Part shown: positions 1 through 10,089 of the stretch, piece by piece
Numbering within the stretch: position 1 is the stretch's first letter
How the letters are laid out: every line of letters begins with the position of its first letter
From: Pseudomonas sp. NBRC 111124
GTDB lineage: Bacteria; Pseudomonadota; Gammaproteobacteria; Pseudomonadales; Pseudomonadaceae
DNA: 40,063 bases
Reading direction: 5' to 3'
Assembly (NCBI RefSeq): GCF_001320245.1
Contig: NZ_BCBA01000017.1
Span: 1-40,063 of the forward strand
Position numbers and translations under genes: made by a program
The notes under the pieces: generated by a model
Seen by the model: only the letters and a program-made list of their open reading frames with translations
Database searches by the model: none
What the model was told of the DNA's origin: nothing

Positions 1-1
1 C

Positions 2-1122
<1,121 letters not shown>

Positions 1123-1167
1123 TCAAGTATCAACCTGCTCCAACCCCAGCTATTCAGGAAACACCGC

Positions 1168-1386
1168 ATGAAAAAGCTTTTGCTGCCCGCCCTGCTGTTC
1201 GGCACCTTCGCCGCCCTGGCAGGCTGCTCCACCCCAAGCCTGATCACCCTCAACGACGGCCGCGAAATCCAGGCCGTCGATACGCCGCACTTCGAGAAGG
1301 ACACAGGCTTCTACGAGTTCCAACAACTCGACGGCAAGCGCACCCGCATCAATCGCGATCAGGTCCGCACCATCAGCGACCTGTAA
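1168..1386 (+). CDS. Small YgdI/YgdR-type lipoprotein (DUF903)
   Basis: A 72-aa lipoprotein with signal MKKLLLPALLFGTFAALAGC, the cysteine at residue 20 being the acylation site. The mature part (ITLNDGREIQAVDTP, FYEFQQLDGKRTRINRDQV) is the compact SH3-like beta fold of the YgdI/YgdR family. Function is unknown; family members are envelope proteins. An AGGAA-type ribosome site lies about 10 bases before the ATG. The gene follows the BON lipoprotein by 45 bases and is closed by the terminator at 1411-1430, so it is probably the last gene of that transcript. Confidence 0.85.
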   Translation: MKKLLLPALLFGTFAALAGCSTPSLITLNDGREIQAVDTPHFEKDTGFYEFQQLDGKRTRINRDQVRTISDL

Positions 1387-1404
1387 GCGCAACCTCGCGG
1401 CAAA

Positions 1405-1437
1405 TAAAAAGGCGATCCATTCGGATCGCCTTTTTTG
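1405..1437. terminator. Bidirectional rho-independent terminator
   Basis: A perfect 8-bp stem GGCGATCC (1411-1418) / GGATCGCC (1423-1430) with a four-base loop, an A-run before it and a T-run after it. It can stop the small lipoprotein transcript from the left and the sspAB transcript from the right. The sspB stop codon lies right at its edge. Confidence 0.9.
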
Positions 1438-1869
1438 TTACTTGACCACCTTCAGGCTAGGCCGCCCGCTTGGGCGCGGCGGCTGGCTACCCCCTTCCGG
1501 CGGGCCGTCATCATCCGGCTCGACCTCTTCGTCTTCCAGCTCATCGCCGTCCATCAGCGGCGGCTCAAGCTCGAAGACCATGCCTTGGCCGTTCTCGCGG
1601 GCATAGATACCCAGGATGGCACCAGCCGGCACAAACAACGAATGGGCAACACCACTGAAGCGACCCTCGAAGCTCACGGCGTCGTTGTCCATGTGCAGAT
1701 TGCGCACGGCACTCGGCGAAATATTCAGCACGATCTGGCCATCACTGGCGAAACCTTGTGGCACCTGAACTGCCGGGAATTCGGCATTGACCAGCATATG
1801 GGGCGTGCAATCGTTGTCGACGATCCACTCGTACAGTGCTCGAACCAGATAGGGGCGACTGGAGTTCAT
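1438..1869 (-). CDS. sspB: ClpXP specificity-enhancing factor SspB
   Basis: Adaptor that binds ssrA-tagged peptides and delivers them to ClpXP. The 143-aa protein has the Sm-like N-terminal substrate-binding domain (MNSSRPYLVRALYEWI, DGQIVLNISPSAV, FSGVAHSLFVPAGAILGIYARENGQGM). A long acidic, proline-rich linker follows, then the C-terminal ClpX-binding tail GRPSLKVVK. The start at 1869 is chosen because AAGGAG lies just upstream; a longer in-frame start 36 bases earlier runs toward sspA and lacks support. It sits ten bases after sspA, as in most gammaproteobacteria. Confidence 0.95.
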   Translation of the reverse strand: MNSSRPYLVRALYEWIVDNDCTPHMLVNAEFPAVQVPQGFASDGQIVLNISPSAVRNLHMDNDAVSFEGRFSGVAHSLFVPAGAILGIYARENGQGMVFELEPPLMDGDELEDEEVEPDDDGPPEGGSQPPRPSGRPSLKVVK

Positions 1870-1879
1870 CAACGGCTCC

Positions 1880-2599
<720 letters not shown>

Positions 2600-2620
2600 C
2601 TACCAGAAATTACTGCGTGA

Positions 2621-3400
2621 TCAGTGCACGTCCTTCCAGTATTCGCGCTTGAGCAAGTAGGCAAATACGAAGAAGAAAGCCAGGTACAGCAACACGTAGG
2701 TACCGATGCGCTGGCTTTCCAGTTTGACCGGGTTGGCCGAATAGGCCAGGAAGGTCACCAGGTTCTTGACCTTCTCGTCGAACTGCTCGGCGTTCAGGGT
2801 ACCGGAATTCGGCGTAATGGTCAGCTGGTCACAGGCCTCATGCGTCAGCGGACTGCCCGTCAACGGGTCGAATTGCTTCTTGCCATCGACCACCATCTGC
2901 ACCTGCTTGCAGCCAACCACCTGATTGCCCTGCAGGCCGACCAGCACGTTAGGCATGCCGACGTTCGGGAACACCTTGTTGTTGACCCCGTACGGGCGCG
3001 ACGTGTCCTCATAGAAGCTGCGCAGGTAGGTGTACAACCAGTCGGTACCTCGCACCCGGGCGACCAGGGTCAGGTCGGGCGGCGCGGCACCGAACCAGGT
3101 CTTGGCATCGCTGGGCTGCATGCCGATCTGCATGTGGTCGCCGATCTTGGCGCCAGTGAACACCAGCTTCTCGAGCATCAGCTCATGGGGGATGCCAAGG
3201 TCATCGGCCACCCGCTCGTAACGCTGGAACTTGGCGCTGTGGCAACCCATGCAATAGTTGGCGAAGGTGCGCGCACCGTCTTGCATGGCCGCTTTGTCGG
3301 TGAGATCGATATCGACCTTGTCCAGCTCCAGGCCATGCTCGGCAGCGAAGGAAAAGGCAGGCATCACTGCCAGTAAAAATACTGCAATCAACTTTTTCAT
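2621..3400 (-). CDS. petC: Ubiquinol-cytochrome c reductase, cytochrome c1
   Basis: Heme-c subunit of the respiratory cytochrome bc1 complex; it takes electrons from the Rieske protein and passes them to soluble cytochrome c or oxidases. The 259-aa protein starts with a cleavable signal (MKKLIAVFLLAVMPAFSFA). It carries the heme site CMGCH near residue 57, a conserved region (APPDLTLVARVRGTDWLYTYLRSFYEDTSRPYG, position 2960-3080), a methionine-containing segment NVGMPNVL and a C-terminal membrane anchor (YVLLYLAFFFVFAYLL). The ATG shares its A with the petB stop (TGATG), indicating coupled translation. Confidence 0.95.
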   Translation of the reverse strand: MKKLIAVFLLAVMPAFSFAAEHGLELDKVDIDLTDKAAMQDGARTFANYCMGCHSAKFQRYERVADDLGIPHELMLEKLVFTGAKIGDHMQIGMQPSDAKTWFGAAPPDLTLVARVRGTDWLYTYLRSFYEDTSRPYGVNNKVFPNVGMPNVLVGLQGNQVVGCKQVQMVVDGKKQFDPLTGSPLTHEACDQLTITPNSGTLNAEQFDEKVKNLVTFLAYSANPVKLESQRIGTYVLLYLAFFFVFAYLLKREYWKDVH

Positions 3401-4611
3401 CAGCCAGTCACCCTTTCCGGAACCGGTTTGGTCTTCTCGAGCCTTGTGTAGAACGGCATCAGCAGGAAGTAGGCGAAGTACAGCACCGTGCATACCTGCG
3501 ACAGCAAGGTACGGCCAGGAGTAGGTGCCAGGACGCCGAGAATGCCGAGGATGACGAAGGCAATGCAGAACACCAGGAGGAAGACCTTGCTGAGCCAGCC
3601 CTTGTAGCGCATGGAACGTACCGGGCTGCGGTCGAGCCAGGGCAGCACGAACAACACGGCAATCGCCGCACCCATGGCGATTACACCCATGAGCTTGTCA
3701 GGCACCGCGCGCAGGATCGCGTAGAACGGCGTGAAGTACCACACAGGGGCGATATGCTCCGGAGTCTTGAACGCGTTCGCCTGCTCGAAGTTGGGTTTTT
3801 CCAGGAAGTAACCGCCCATTTCGGGGAAGAAGAACACCACGGCGCAGAACACGAAGAGGAACACCACCACGCCGACAATGTCCTTGACGGTGTAGTACGG
3901 GTGGAACGGAATGCCGTCGAGCGGGATGCCGTTTTCATCCTTTTTCTTCTTGATGTCCACACCATCGGGGTTATTGGAACCTACTTCGTGCAGGGCCAGG
4001 ATGTGCAGCACCACCAGGCCGAGAATCACGATCGGCAGGGCCACCACATGCAGGGCGAAGAAGCGGTTCAGGGTGATGCCCGAGATCAGGTAGTCACCGC
4101 GGATCCACTGCGTCAGGTCGCCACCAATCACCGGAATGGCACCGAACAGCGAGATGATCACCTGGGCACCCCAGTACGACATCTGCCCCCAAGGCAGCAG
4201 GTAGCCCATGAAGGCTTCGGCCATCAATGCCAGGTAGATCAGCATGCCGAACAGCCATACCAGCTCGCGGGGCTTCTGGTAAGAGCCATAAAGCAGGCCG
4301 CGGAACATGTGCAGGTAGACCACGATGAAGAACGCCGAGGCACCGGTGGAGTGCAGGTAGCGCAGGATCCAGCCGTACTCGACGTCGCGCATGATGTACT
4401 CGACCGAGGCAAAGGCCTCTTCCGCCGAGGGCGTGAAACTCATGGTCAGCCACACGCCAGTGACGATCTGGTTGACCAGCACCAGCAGCGCCAGCGAGCC
4501 GAAGAAATACAGGAAGTTGAAGTTCTTGGGCGCGTAATACTTGCTCAGGTGGTCTTCCCACATCTTGGTCGCGGGGAAGCGAGCGTCAATCCAGTCCATG
4601 AACTTGCTCAT
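3400..4611 (-). CDS. petB: Ubiquinol-cytochrome c reductase, cytochrome b
   Basis: Membrane subunit of the bc1 complex carrying hemes bL and bH and the Qo and Qi quinone sites. The 403-aa sequence shows about eight hydrophobic helices. Heme-ligand histidines occur in two helices (RYLHSTGASAFFIVVYLHMF and RFFALHVVALPIVILGLVVLH). The Qo motif reads PVWY (APVWYFTPFYAI), not the textbook PEWY; this variant is, as I recall, known in beta- and gammaproteobacteria. Two adjacent ATGs exist (4614 and 4611). I take MSKFMDWID at 4611; starting at 4614 adds one Met and overlaps the petA stop as ATGA. Confidence 0.95.
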   Translation of the reverse strand: MSKFMDWIDARFPATKMWEDHLSKYYAPKNFNFLYFFGSLALLVLVNQIVTGVWLTMSFTPSAEEAFASVEYIMRDVEYGWILRYLHSTGASAFFIVVYLHMFRGLLYGSYQKPRELVWLFGMLIYLALMAEAFMGYLLPWGQMSYWGAQVIISLFGAIPVIGGDLTQWIRGDYLISGITLNRFFALHVVALPIVILGLVVLHILALHEVGSNNPDGVDIKKKKDENGIPLDGIPFHPYYTVKDIVGVVVFLFVFCAVVFFFPEMGGYFLEKPNFEQANAFKTPEHIAPVWYFTPFYAILRAVPDKLMGVIAMGAAIAVLFVLPWLDRSPVRSMRYKGWLSKVFLLVFCIAFVILGILGVLAPTPGRTLLSQVCTVLYFAYFLLMPFYTRLEKTKPVPERVTG

Positions 4612-5204
4612 CATGCTTTCTCCTGGTCGACGCCGATGACGACGATGTCGTCCGACTCATACGAGTGCGGCGGCACTGGCAGGTTAAGAGGCGCCGGCTG
4701 CGACTTGTAGACACGACCGGCCAGGTCGTAGTGGGAGCCGTGGCATGGGCAAAAATAGCCACCGACCCACTTCGGCCCGAGGTCTGCGGGCGCAACTTCC
4801 GGGCGGAAGGTCGGCGAGCAGCCCAGGTGGGTGCAGAGGCCGACAAGAATGAGGATTTCTGGCTTGATCGAGCGAACTTCAGGGTCGACATAGGTCGGTT
4901 GCACCGAGTTCTTCGATTCAGGATCAGAGAGGTCACCTTCGATCTTCTTCAGGTTGCCGAGGATCTCCGCCGTTCGCCGTACGATGAACACCGGCTGGCC
5001 ACGCCATTCGGCAACCATCTGCTGCCCCGGCTCGACCTTGGCTATATTGACCTTCACCGGTGCACCGGCGGCCTTCGCCTTGGCACTGGGAAACCATGAC
5101 CCCACGAACGGTACCGCAGCCCCCACTGCCCCCGCTGCCCCGACCACGGATGTCGCGGCTACGAGGAAGCGGCGCCGGCCTGCGTTGACGCCGTCATTGC
5201 TCAT
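4611..5204 (-). CDS. petA: Ubiquinol-cytochrome c reductase, Rieske iron-sulfur subunit
   Basis: The 2Fe-2S subunit of the bc1 complex. The 197-aa protein has a twin-arginine-type uncleaved signal anchor (AGRRRFLVAATSVVGAAGAVGA) placing the C-terminal domain in the periplasm. Both cluster-binding boxes are intact: CTHLGCSP and CPCHGSHYD, each giving one Cys and one His ligand plus the disulfide cysteines. It is first in the petABC operon and overlaps petB. A possible promoter lies at 5289-5318. Confidence 0.96.
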   Translation of the reverse strand: MSNDGVNAGRRRFLVAATSVVGAAGAVGAAVPFVGSWFPSAKAKAAGAPVKVNIAKVEPGQQMVAEWRGQPVFIVRRTAEILGNLKKIEGDLSDPESKNSVQPTYVDPEVRSIKPEILILVGLCTHLGCSPTFRPEVAPADLGPKWVGGYFCPCHGSHYDLAGRVYKSQPAPLNLPVPPHSYESDDIVVIGVDQEKA

Positions 5205-5288
5205 TCAGTCCTCTCCCATCAGCTTTGCTTGGCCAGTTGGACCTGGCCTGTACTTAGGTTGTGTCTGTGGCATTAAAAATTGGCCGTC

Positions 5289-5318
5289 ATGGTAAGAAAC
5301 AAATCCACACAGTGACAA
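5289..5318 (-). promoter_or_regulatory. Possible sigma70 promoter for petABC
   Basis: Read on the minus strand: TTGTCA (5318-5313), an 18-base spacer, then TACCAT (5294-5289), about 85 bases before petA. It matches 5/6 and 4/6 of the consensus. Moderate evidence only; no transcript data. Confidence 0.35.
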
Positions 5319-5415
5319 GGTGATTACCCCCACAAGGAGCTATAACCCGCGCTTTGCTTGATCTGTGTCTATACGACCAGCGGTCACCGACATGCTGACA
5401 GGTTAGTTCAAGGAC

Positions 5416-5451
5416 AAAAAAAAGCCCGGTTCCAAGGAACCGGGCTTTTTT
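5416..5451. terminator. Terminator downstream of rpsI
   Basis: Perfect 10-bp stem GCCCGGTTCC (5424-5433) / GGAACCGGGC (5436-5445), flanked by an A-run and a T-run, so usable in both directions. It lies 18 bases after the rpsI stop on the minus strand and separates the ribosomal operon from petABC. Confidence 0.93.
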
Positions 5452-5468
5452 CGACTGCCGAAGCGGTA

Positions 5469-5861
5469 TTAACGCTTGGAGTACTGAGGACGCTTACGCG
5501 CTTTACGCAGGCCCACTTTCTTACGCTCAACTTCACGAGCGTCGCGGGTGACGTAGCCAGCACGACGCAGAGCGCCACGCAGGGTTTCGTCGTATTCCAT
5601 CAGAGCGCGGGTGATACCGTGACGGATCGCACCGGCCTGACCGCTGACACCACCACCGGAAACGGTGACGTAGATGTCGAACTTCTCAACGGTTTCGGTC
5701 AGCTCGAGCGGCTGGCGAACAACCATGCGAGCGGTTTCGCGACCGAAGAACACGTCCAGAGAACGGTTGTTGATGGAAATGTTACCAGTACCCGGACGCA
5801 GGAAAACGCGAGCGGTTGCGGTCTTGCGACGGCCAGTGCCGTAATTTTGAGTCGCCGACAT
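5469..5861 (-). CDS. rpsI: 30S ribosomal protein S9
   Basis: 130-aa ribosomal protein of the small-subunit head. It has the family N-terminus [18 protein letters not shown], the central [19 protein letters not shown] segment and the basic C-terminal tail ending RKRPQYSKR, whose last residues reach the P-site tRNA. It follows rplM by 14 bases, the universal L13-S9 pair. Confidence 0.98.
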   Translation of the reverse strand: MSATQNYGTGRRKTATARVFLRPGTGNISINNRSLDVFFGRETARMVVRQPLELTETVEKFDIYVTVSGGGVSGQAGAIRHGITRALMEYDETLRGALRRAGYVTRDAREVERKKVGLRKARKRPQYSKR

Positions 5862-5875
5862 AATGAACTTTCCCG

Positions 5876-6304
5876 TTAGATCTTCAGTTCTTGAGGCTGC
5901 TGAGCAGTGTGTGGGTGAGCAGCACCCGCGTACACTTTCAGCTTACGGTACATGTCGCGACCCAGCGGGTTCTTAGGCAGCATGCCCTTGACCGCGGTTT
6001 CGATAACACGCTCAGGGGCCTTGGCGATCAACTTCTCGAAGTTGATTTCCTTGATGCCGCCTGGGAAACCGGAGTGGGAGTAGTACATTTTGTCGGAAGA
6101 CTTGGCACCAGTCACACGAACCTGTTCAGCGTTGATGACGACGATGTAGTCGCCGGTGTCAACGTGAGGGGTGTATTCTGGTTTGTGCTTGCCACGCAGA
6201 CGGCTAGCGATTTCGGTAGCCAGACGACCCAGGGTCTGGCCAGCGGCGTCGACTACGAACCACTCGCGCTTTACTGTTTCCGGTTTAGCAGTAAAAGTTT
6301 TCAT
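5876..6304 (-). CDS. rplM: 50S ribosomal protein L13
   Basis: 142-aa large-subunit assembly protein. Typical segments are [56 protein letters not shown] and [10 protein letters not shown]. First gene of the rplM-rpsI operon. A good sigma70 promoter lies 44-72 bases upstream (6348-6376). Confidence 0.98.
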   Translation of the reverse strand: MKTFTAKPETVKREWFVVDAAGQTLGRLATEIASRLRGKHKPEYTPHVDTGDYIVVINAEQVRVTGAKSSDKMYYSHSGFPGGIKEINFEKLIAKAPERVIETAVKGMLPKNPLGRDMYRKLKVYAGAAHPHTAQQPQELKI

Positions 6305-6347
6305 TCTCTAAAGCCTCAGAGGCCGCCCAGCGAAAAATAGACGGCGA

Positions 6348-6376
6348 ATCTTACTGGATAGTGCACAACTTGCCAA
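6348..6376 (-). promoter_or_regulatory. sigma70 promoter of rplM-rpsI
   Basis: Minus strand: TTGGCA (6376-6371), a 17-base spacer, TAAGAT (6353-6348). Matches are 5/6 and 4/6 with ideal spacing, and the position suits a leader of about 35-40 bases before the rplM start. Confidence 0.65.
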
Positions 6377-6561
6377 GGGCAAGCGCGCAGCCGAACGCTG
6401 ACGCTTTTGGGGGCTCGGGTCGGGCACGCCAATGTTCGACGGGGTTCTTCCTGCGTGGCGGTGCATCACTCCCACCACACGGAGAGGTGCAGAATTATCC
6501 AGATTGCGAGAAAAATTTCAACCTGCTTTGATGGGCTTCTCAGCCAAGGAGAGTTTTCCCG

Positions 6562-7602
6562 ATGGAATACCGCAAGCTCGGTCGTACCGACCTCGACGTC
6601 AGCGCCCTGTGCCTGGGCACCATGACCTGGGGCGAGCAGAACACCCAGGACGAGGCCTTCGAGCAGATTACCCTGGCCAAGGCCAGCGGCATCAACTTCA
6701 TCGACACCGCCGAAATGTACCCGGTGCCGCCGCGCCCCGAGACCTACGCTGCCACCGAGCGCATCATCGGCAACTGGTTCCGCGCCAACGGCGACCGCGA
6801 TGACTGGGTACTGGCCAGCAAGGTCGCCGGCCCCGGCAACGGCATCAGCCACATTCGCGACGGCCAGCTCAAGCACAACCGTCAGCACATCGTTGCCGCG
6901 CTGGACGAGAGCCTCAAGCGGCTGCAGACCGACCGCATCGACCTCTACCAGTTGCACTGGCCGGAGCGCAGCACCAACTTCTTCGGCAAGCTCGGTTACC
7001 AGCACCTGGCCAACGACCTGTTCACCCCGCTGGAAGAAACCCTCGAAGTGCTCGACGAGCAGGTGCGAGCCGGCAAGATCCGCCACATCGGCCTGTCCAA
7101 CGAAACCCCGTGGGGCACTCTGAAATTCCTGCACCTGGCCGAGACCCGTGGCTGGCCGCGGGCGGTGTCGATCCAGAACCCTTACAACCTGCTCAACCGC
7201 AGCTTCGAAGTGGGCCTGGCGGAAGTGGCGATCCGCGAGCAATGCGGCCTGCTGGCCTATTCGCCACTGGCGTTCGGCATGCTGTCGGGCAAGTACGAGA
7301 ATGGCGCTCGGCCAGAGAAAGGCCGCCTGACCCTGTTCAGCCGCTTCGCCCGCTATTCCAACCCGCAGACCGTGGCGGCCTGTAGCCGTTATGTGCAGCT
7401 GGCCCAGGCACATGGACTGGACCCGGCGCAGATGGCCCTGGCGTTCGTGACCCGGCAACCATTCGTGACCAGCAACATCATCGGCGCGACCGACCTCGTG
7501 CAGCTGCAGAGCAACCTCGACAGCCTGCAGCTGAACCTCAGCGACGAGCTGCTGGCGGCAATTGAAGCGATCCATCAGGAGCAGCCGAACCCGGCACCTT
7601 GA
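6562..7602 (+). CDS. tas: NADP(H)-dependent aldo-keto reductase, Tas-like
   Basis: 346-aa aldo-keto reductase closest in my memory to E. coli Tas. It adopts a TIM barrel and reduces carbonyls with NADPH; the natural substrate is unknown. The catalytic tetrad is visible: Asp48 and Tyr53 (FIDTAEMY), Lys87 (LASKVAG) and His132 (LYQLHWPER). The C-terminal SNIIGATDLVQLQSNLDSLQLNLSD region (7473-7550) is the cofactor-binding end. AAGGAG sits about ten bases before the ATG. Just after the stop, 7610-7628 forms a GC-rich hairpin without a T-run. Monocistronic, followed by a regulator on the same strand. Confidence 0.9.
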   Translation: MEYRKLGRTDLDVSALCLGTMTWGEQNTQDEAFEQITLAKASGINFIDTAEMYPVPPRPETYAATERIIGNWFRANGDRDDWVLASKVAGPGNGISHIRDGQLKHNRQHIVAALDESLKRLQTDRIDLYQLHWPERSTNFFGKLGYQHLANDLFTPLEETLEVLDEQVRAGKIRHIGLSNETPWGTLKFLHLAETRGWPRAVSIQNPYNLLNRSFEVGLAEVAIREQCGLLAYSPLAFGMLSGKYENGARPEKGRLTLFSRFARYSNPQTVAACSRYVQLAQAHGLDPAQMALAFVTRQPFVTSNIIGATDLVQLQSNLDSLQLNLSDELLAAIEAIHQEQPNPAP

Positions 7603-7707
7603 CAAGAATGGGGTCGCTTCGCGGCCCCTCTGCTGCACGGGGTAGACACAATCGCCAAAAAATAAGACGATCCAGCCGGTGATTGACCACTCTACCCTAT
7701 AAGAACA

Positions 7708-8712
7708 ATGACAATGATGTTTACCCAACCCTCCGCGTCGTTGCGGCGCGTCAGCATCCTGGCCATTGACAAGGTGTTCGCTTCGACCCTGATGCAGGCC
7801 AAGGATTTCTTCCACCTCGCCAGCTTGCGCTACAGCAAGCAGCTGGGCCTGGGCTTGCAGCCCATGTTCGAGATTCGCCTGGTGAGCCCCGATGGCCAGC
7901 CGGTGGACAGCTTCAGCAATGTGCAGCTGCCGGTCGATGGTGGCCTTGATGATGCCGACGTGATCATCCTCCCAGCCTACTGGGACGATTTCGACAACCT
8001 CCTGCAACGCTACCCACAGGTGCTGCCGTGGCTGCGCGAACAGCACGCCCGTGGCGCGGTGTTGTGCGCCGAAGCCAGCGGGGTATTCTGGTTGGCCGAA
8101 TCCGGCCTGCTCGACGGCAAGGAGGCGACCACCTACTGGCGCTTCTTCAACAGCTTCGCCGAGCGCTTCCCGAAGATCCGCCTGAACCAGGACAAGCACC
8201 TGACCGACGCCGACAACCTGTACTGCGCCGGCGGCACCACTTCAGCCTGTGACCTGTACATCTACCTGATCGAGCGCTTCTGCGGTGCCAACGTGGCGCG
8301 CGCCGTGGCCCGCGACATCCTCTACGAAGTGCAGCGCAACTACACGCCTGGGCGCATGGGCTTCGGCGGCCAGAAGCTGCACCAGGACCTGATCATCCTG
8401 CAGATCCAGCACTGGCTGGAGGAACACTTCGCCGACAAGTTCCGCTTCGAGGACGTCGCCCGCAACCATGGCATGAGCATCCGCAACTTCATGCGGCGCT
8501 TCCAGGGGGCGACCGGCGACAAGCCGTTGCACTACCTGCAGCGGTTACGCATCGAGACGGCCAAGGGGCTGCTGTCGAGTACGCGCAAGAGCATCAAGAC
8601 CATCAGCTATGAGGTCGGCTATGACGATGCGAGTTTCTTTGCGCGGTTGTTTCGCCAGCACACGGAGTTGTCGCCGAACCAGTATCGGCAGCAGTTCGTG
8701 CAAGAGGCTTGA
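7708..8712 (+). CDS. GlxA-family (DJ-1/PfpI + AraC) transcriptional regulator
   Basis: 334-aa regulator with an N-terminal DJ-1/PfpI-like sensor domain (VSILAIDKVFASTL, DADVIILPAYW and the nucleophile-elbow-like VLCAEASGVFWLAESGLLDG). The C-terminal AraC/XylS DNA-binding domain (about residues 225-330) carries FRFEDVARNHGMSIRNFMRRF and the second helix-turn-helix IKTISYEVGYDDASFFARLFRQ. Related regulators control catabolism of quaternary amines and arginine; no target is indicated here. The elbow residue is Cys in active-site position, as in many regulators of this type. The ribosome site is weak, and ATGs at 7708, 7714 and 7717 are all possible. Confidence 0.85.
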   Translation: MTMMFTQPSASLRRVSILAIDKVFASTLMQAKDFFHLASLRYSKQLGLGLQPMFEIRLVSPDGQPVDSFSNVQLPVDGGLDDADVIILPAYWDDFDNLLQRYPQVLPWLREQHARGAVLCAEASGVFWLAESGLLDGKEATTYWRFFNSFAERFPKIRLNQDKHLTDADNLYCAGGTTSACDLYIYLIERFCGANVARAVARDILYEVQRNYTPGRMGFGGQKLHQDLIILQIQHWLEEHFADKFRFEDVARNHGMSIRNFMRRFQGATGDKPLHYLQRLRIETAKGLLSSTRKSIKTISYEVGYDDASFFARLFRQHTELSPNQYRQQFVQEA

Positions 8713-8733
8713 AGCATAGGGGCTGCTTTGCAG

Positions 8734-8823
8734 CCCTTTCGCGACACGAGGCCGCTCCTACAGGGGAACGCGATTTCCTGTAGGAGCGGCCTCGTGTCGC
8801 GAAAGGGCCGCAAAGCGGCCCCG
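8734..8823. repeat. REP-type inverted pair between convergent genes
   Basis: Perfect 30-bp inverted repeat, arms 8734-8763 and 8778-8807, with a 14-base loop. It contains the pseudomonad core CGCTCCTACAG / CTGTAGGAGCG. The right arm runs into a second hairpin, GGCCGC-AAA-GCGGCC, at about 8806-8820. It lies between the ends of the convergent AraC-type regulator and zapE genes, and could also act as a terminator for both. Confidence 0.8.
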
Positions 8824-8828
8824 GGATC

Positions 8829-9923
8829 TTATGGCTTGTGCGCGCGCGACAGGAATTCGTGCGACTGCATTTCCAGCAACCGGCTCAGGGTGCGCTGGAA
8901 CTCGAAGCTCAGGCGCCCGCCGGTGTACAGGTCCTTCAGCTCCACCTCAGCCGAGATGATCAGCTTGACGTTGCGGTCGTAGAACTCGTCCACCATGTTG
9001 ATGAAGCGGCGGGCGATGTCGTCGGTTGCGACGCCCATCTGCTCCACGTTGCTCAGCAGCACGGCATGGAAGATCTTGCCCAGTTCGATGTAGTCGTTCT
9101 GGCTGCGCGGCCCGTCGCACAGGGCGCGGAAGTCGAACCAGGCAACGTCGTCGCAGGTGCGCAGGGCGTTGATCGGGCGGTTTTCGATCATCAGCACGTC
9201 GTTCTCGACGGCCTGGGTGCACTCGGGCGTCAGCGCCTTGAAGCTGGCGCGCATGCTCTGGTGCGCTGCGTCATTGAGCGGATAGTGGAACAGTTCGGCC
9301 TGCTCCAGATGACGCAGACGGTAGTCGACGCCGCTGTCAACGTTCACCACGTCGGTGTACTGCTTGATCATGGCAATGGCCGGCAGGAAGCGCGCGCGCT
9401 GCAGGCCGTCCTTGTACAGGCCGTCGGGGACGATGTTGGAAGTCGCCACCAGCGTGACACCATTCTTGAACAGCTCTTCCATCAGGGTGCCGAGGATCAT
9501 GGCATCGGTGATGTCGGAAACGAAGAATTCGTCGAAGCAGATCACCTTGGCTTCTTCGCTGAAGCGCTTGGCGATGAGAGTCAGCGGGTTCTTCTCGCCT
9601 TTGAGGGTTTTCATTTCCTCGTGGACGCGCTTCATGAAGCGGTGGAAGTGCGTGCGCATCTTCTGCTTGAACGGCAGCGCTTCGTAGAAGGTGTCGACCA
9701 GATAGGTCTTGCCGCGCCCTACGCCACCCCAGAAGTACAGGCCTTTGACTGGCGTCTGCTCCTTCTTGCCGAACAGCTTGCCGAACACGCCCGGCTTGTT
9801 GTTCTGCGCGTGCACCAGGTCGTCGTACAGACGCTGCAAGTGACGCACCGCAGTTTCCTGCGCCGCGTCATGGAAGAAGTCGGGACGTTTCAGATCTGCT
9901 TGATATCGTTCTAGGGGCGTCAT
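8829..9923 (-). CDS. zapE: Cell division protein ZapE (AFG1-like ATPase)
   Basis: 364-aa AFG1/ZapE-family P-loop ATPase. The E. coli member acts at the Z-ring late in division and under stress. Walker A is GGVGRGKT (residues 66-73), Walker B is VICFDEFFV, and a later ATSNIVPDGLYKDGLQRARF segment holds sensor and arginine-finger-type residues. The C-terminus RRFINMVDEFYDRNVKLIISAE is typical of the family. Single gene; trpS lies upstream on the same strand beyond a terminator. Confidence 0.93.
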   Translation of the reverse strand: MTPLERYQADLKRPDFFHDAAQETAVRHLQRLYDDLVHAQNNKPGVFGKLFGKKEQTPVKGLYFWGGVGRGKTYLVDTFYEALPFKQKMRTHFHRFMKRVHEEMKTLKGEKNPLTLIAKRFSEEAKVICFDEFFVSDITDAMILGTLMEELFKNGVTLVATSNIVPDGLYKDGLQRARFLPAIAMIKQYTDVVNVDSGVDYRLRHLEQAELFHYPLNDAAHQSMRASFKALTPECTQAVENDVLMIENRPINALRTCDDVAWFDFRALCDGPRSQNDYIELGKIFHAVLLSNVEQMGVATDDIARRFINMVDEFYDRNVKLIISAEVELKDLYTGGRLSFEFQRTLSRLLEMQSHEFLSRAHKP

Positions 9924-9943
9924 GATTTCGTTAGCGAGGCAAC

Positions 9944-9977
9944 AAAAAACGGGCCGTCACTGTAGCGACAGGCCCGC
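9944..9977 (-). terminator. Terminator after trpS
   Basis: Inverted repeat CGGGCC (9950-9955) / GGCCCG (9971-9976) with additional GTC/GAC pairing inside. On the minus strand it is followed by TTTTTT, the complement of the A-run at 9944-9949. It lies between trpS and the zapE start. Confidence 0.65.
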
Positions 9978-10046
9978 TTAATGGCAATCAGACTTGCGTC
10001 AATATGCCTCATCCATGCCAGCAAAGTGCTGGATGGCACCGGCCAT

Positions 10047-10080
10047 GCCGGTGTTCGCGGGGCAAGCCCGCTCCTACAGG
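10047..10080. repeat. Single REP unit
   Basis: One copy of the pseudomonad REP sequence (core TTCGCGGGGCAAGCCCGCTCCTACAG shortened: GCAAGCCCGCTCCTACAG at 10062-10079), just past the trpS stop. No inverted partner is seen nearby. Confidence 0.65.
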
Positions 10081-10089
10081 CGAAATGCC

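Noticed and set aside
6466..8199. Long minus-strand open frame across the aldo-keto reductase and regulator genes
   Set aside because: Antisense of two well-supported genes, with no ribosome site or family similarity.
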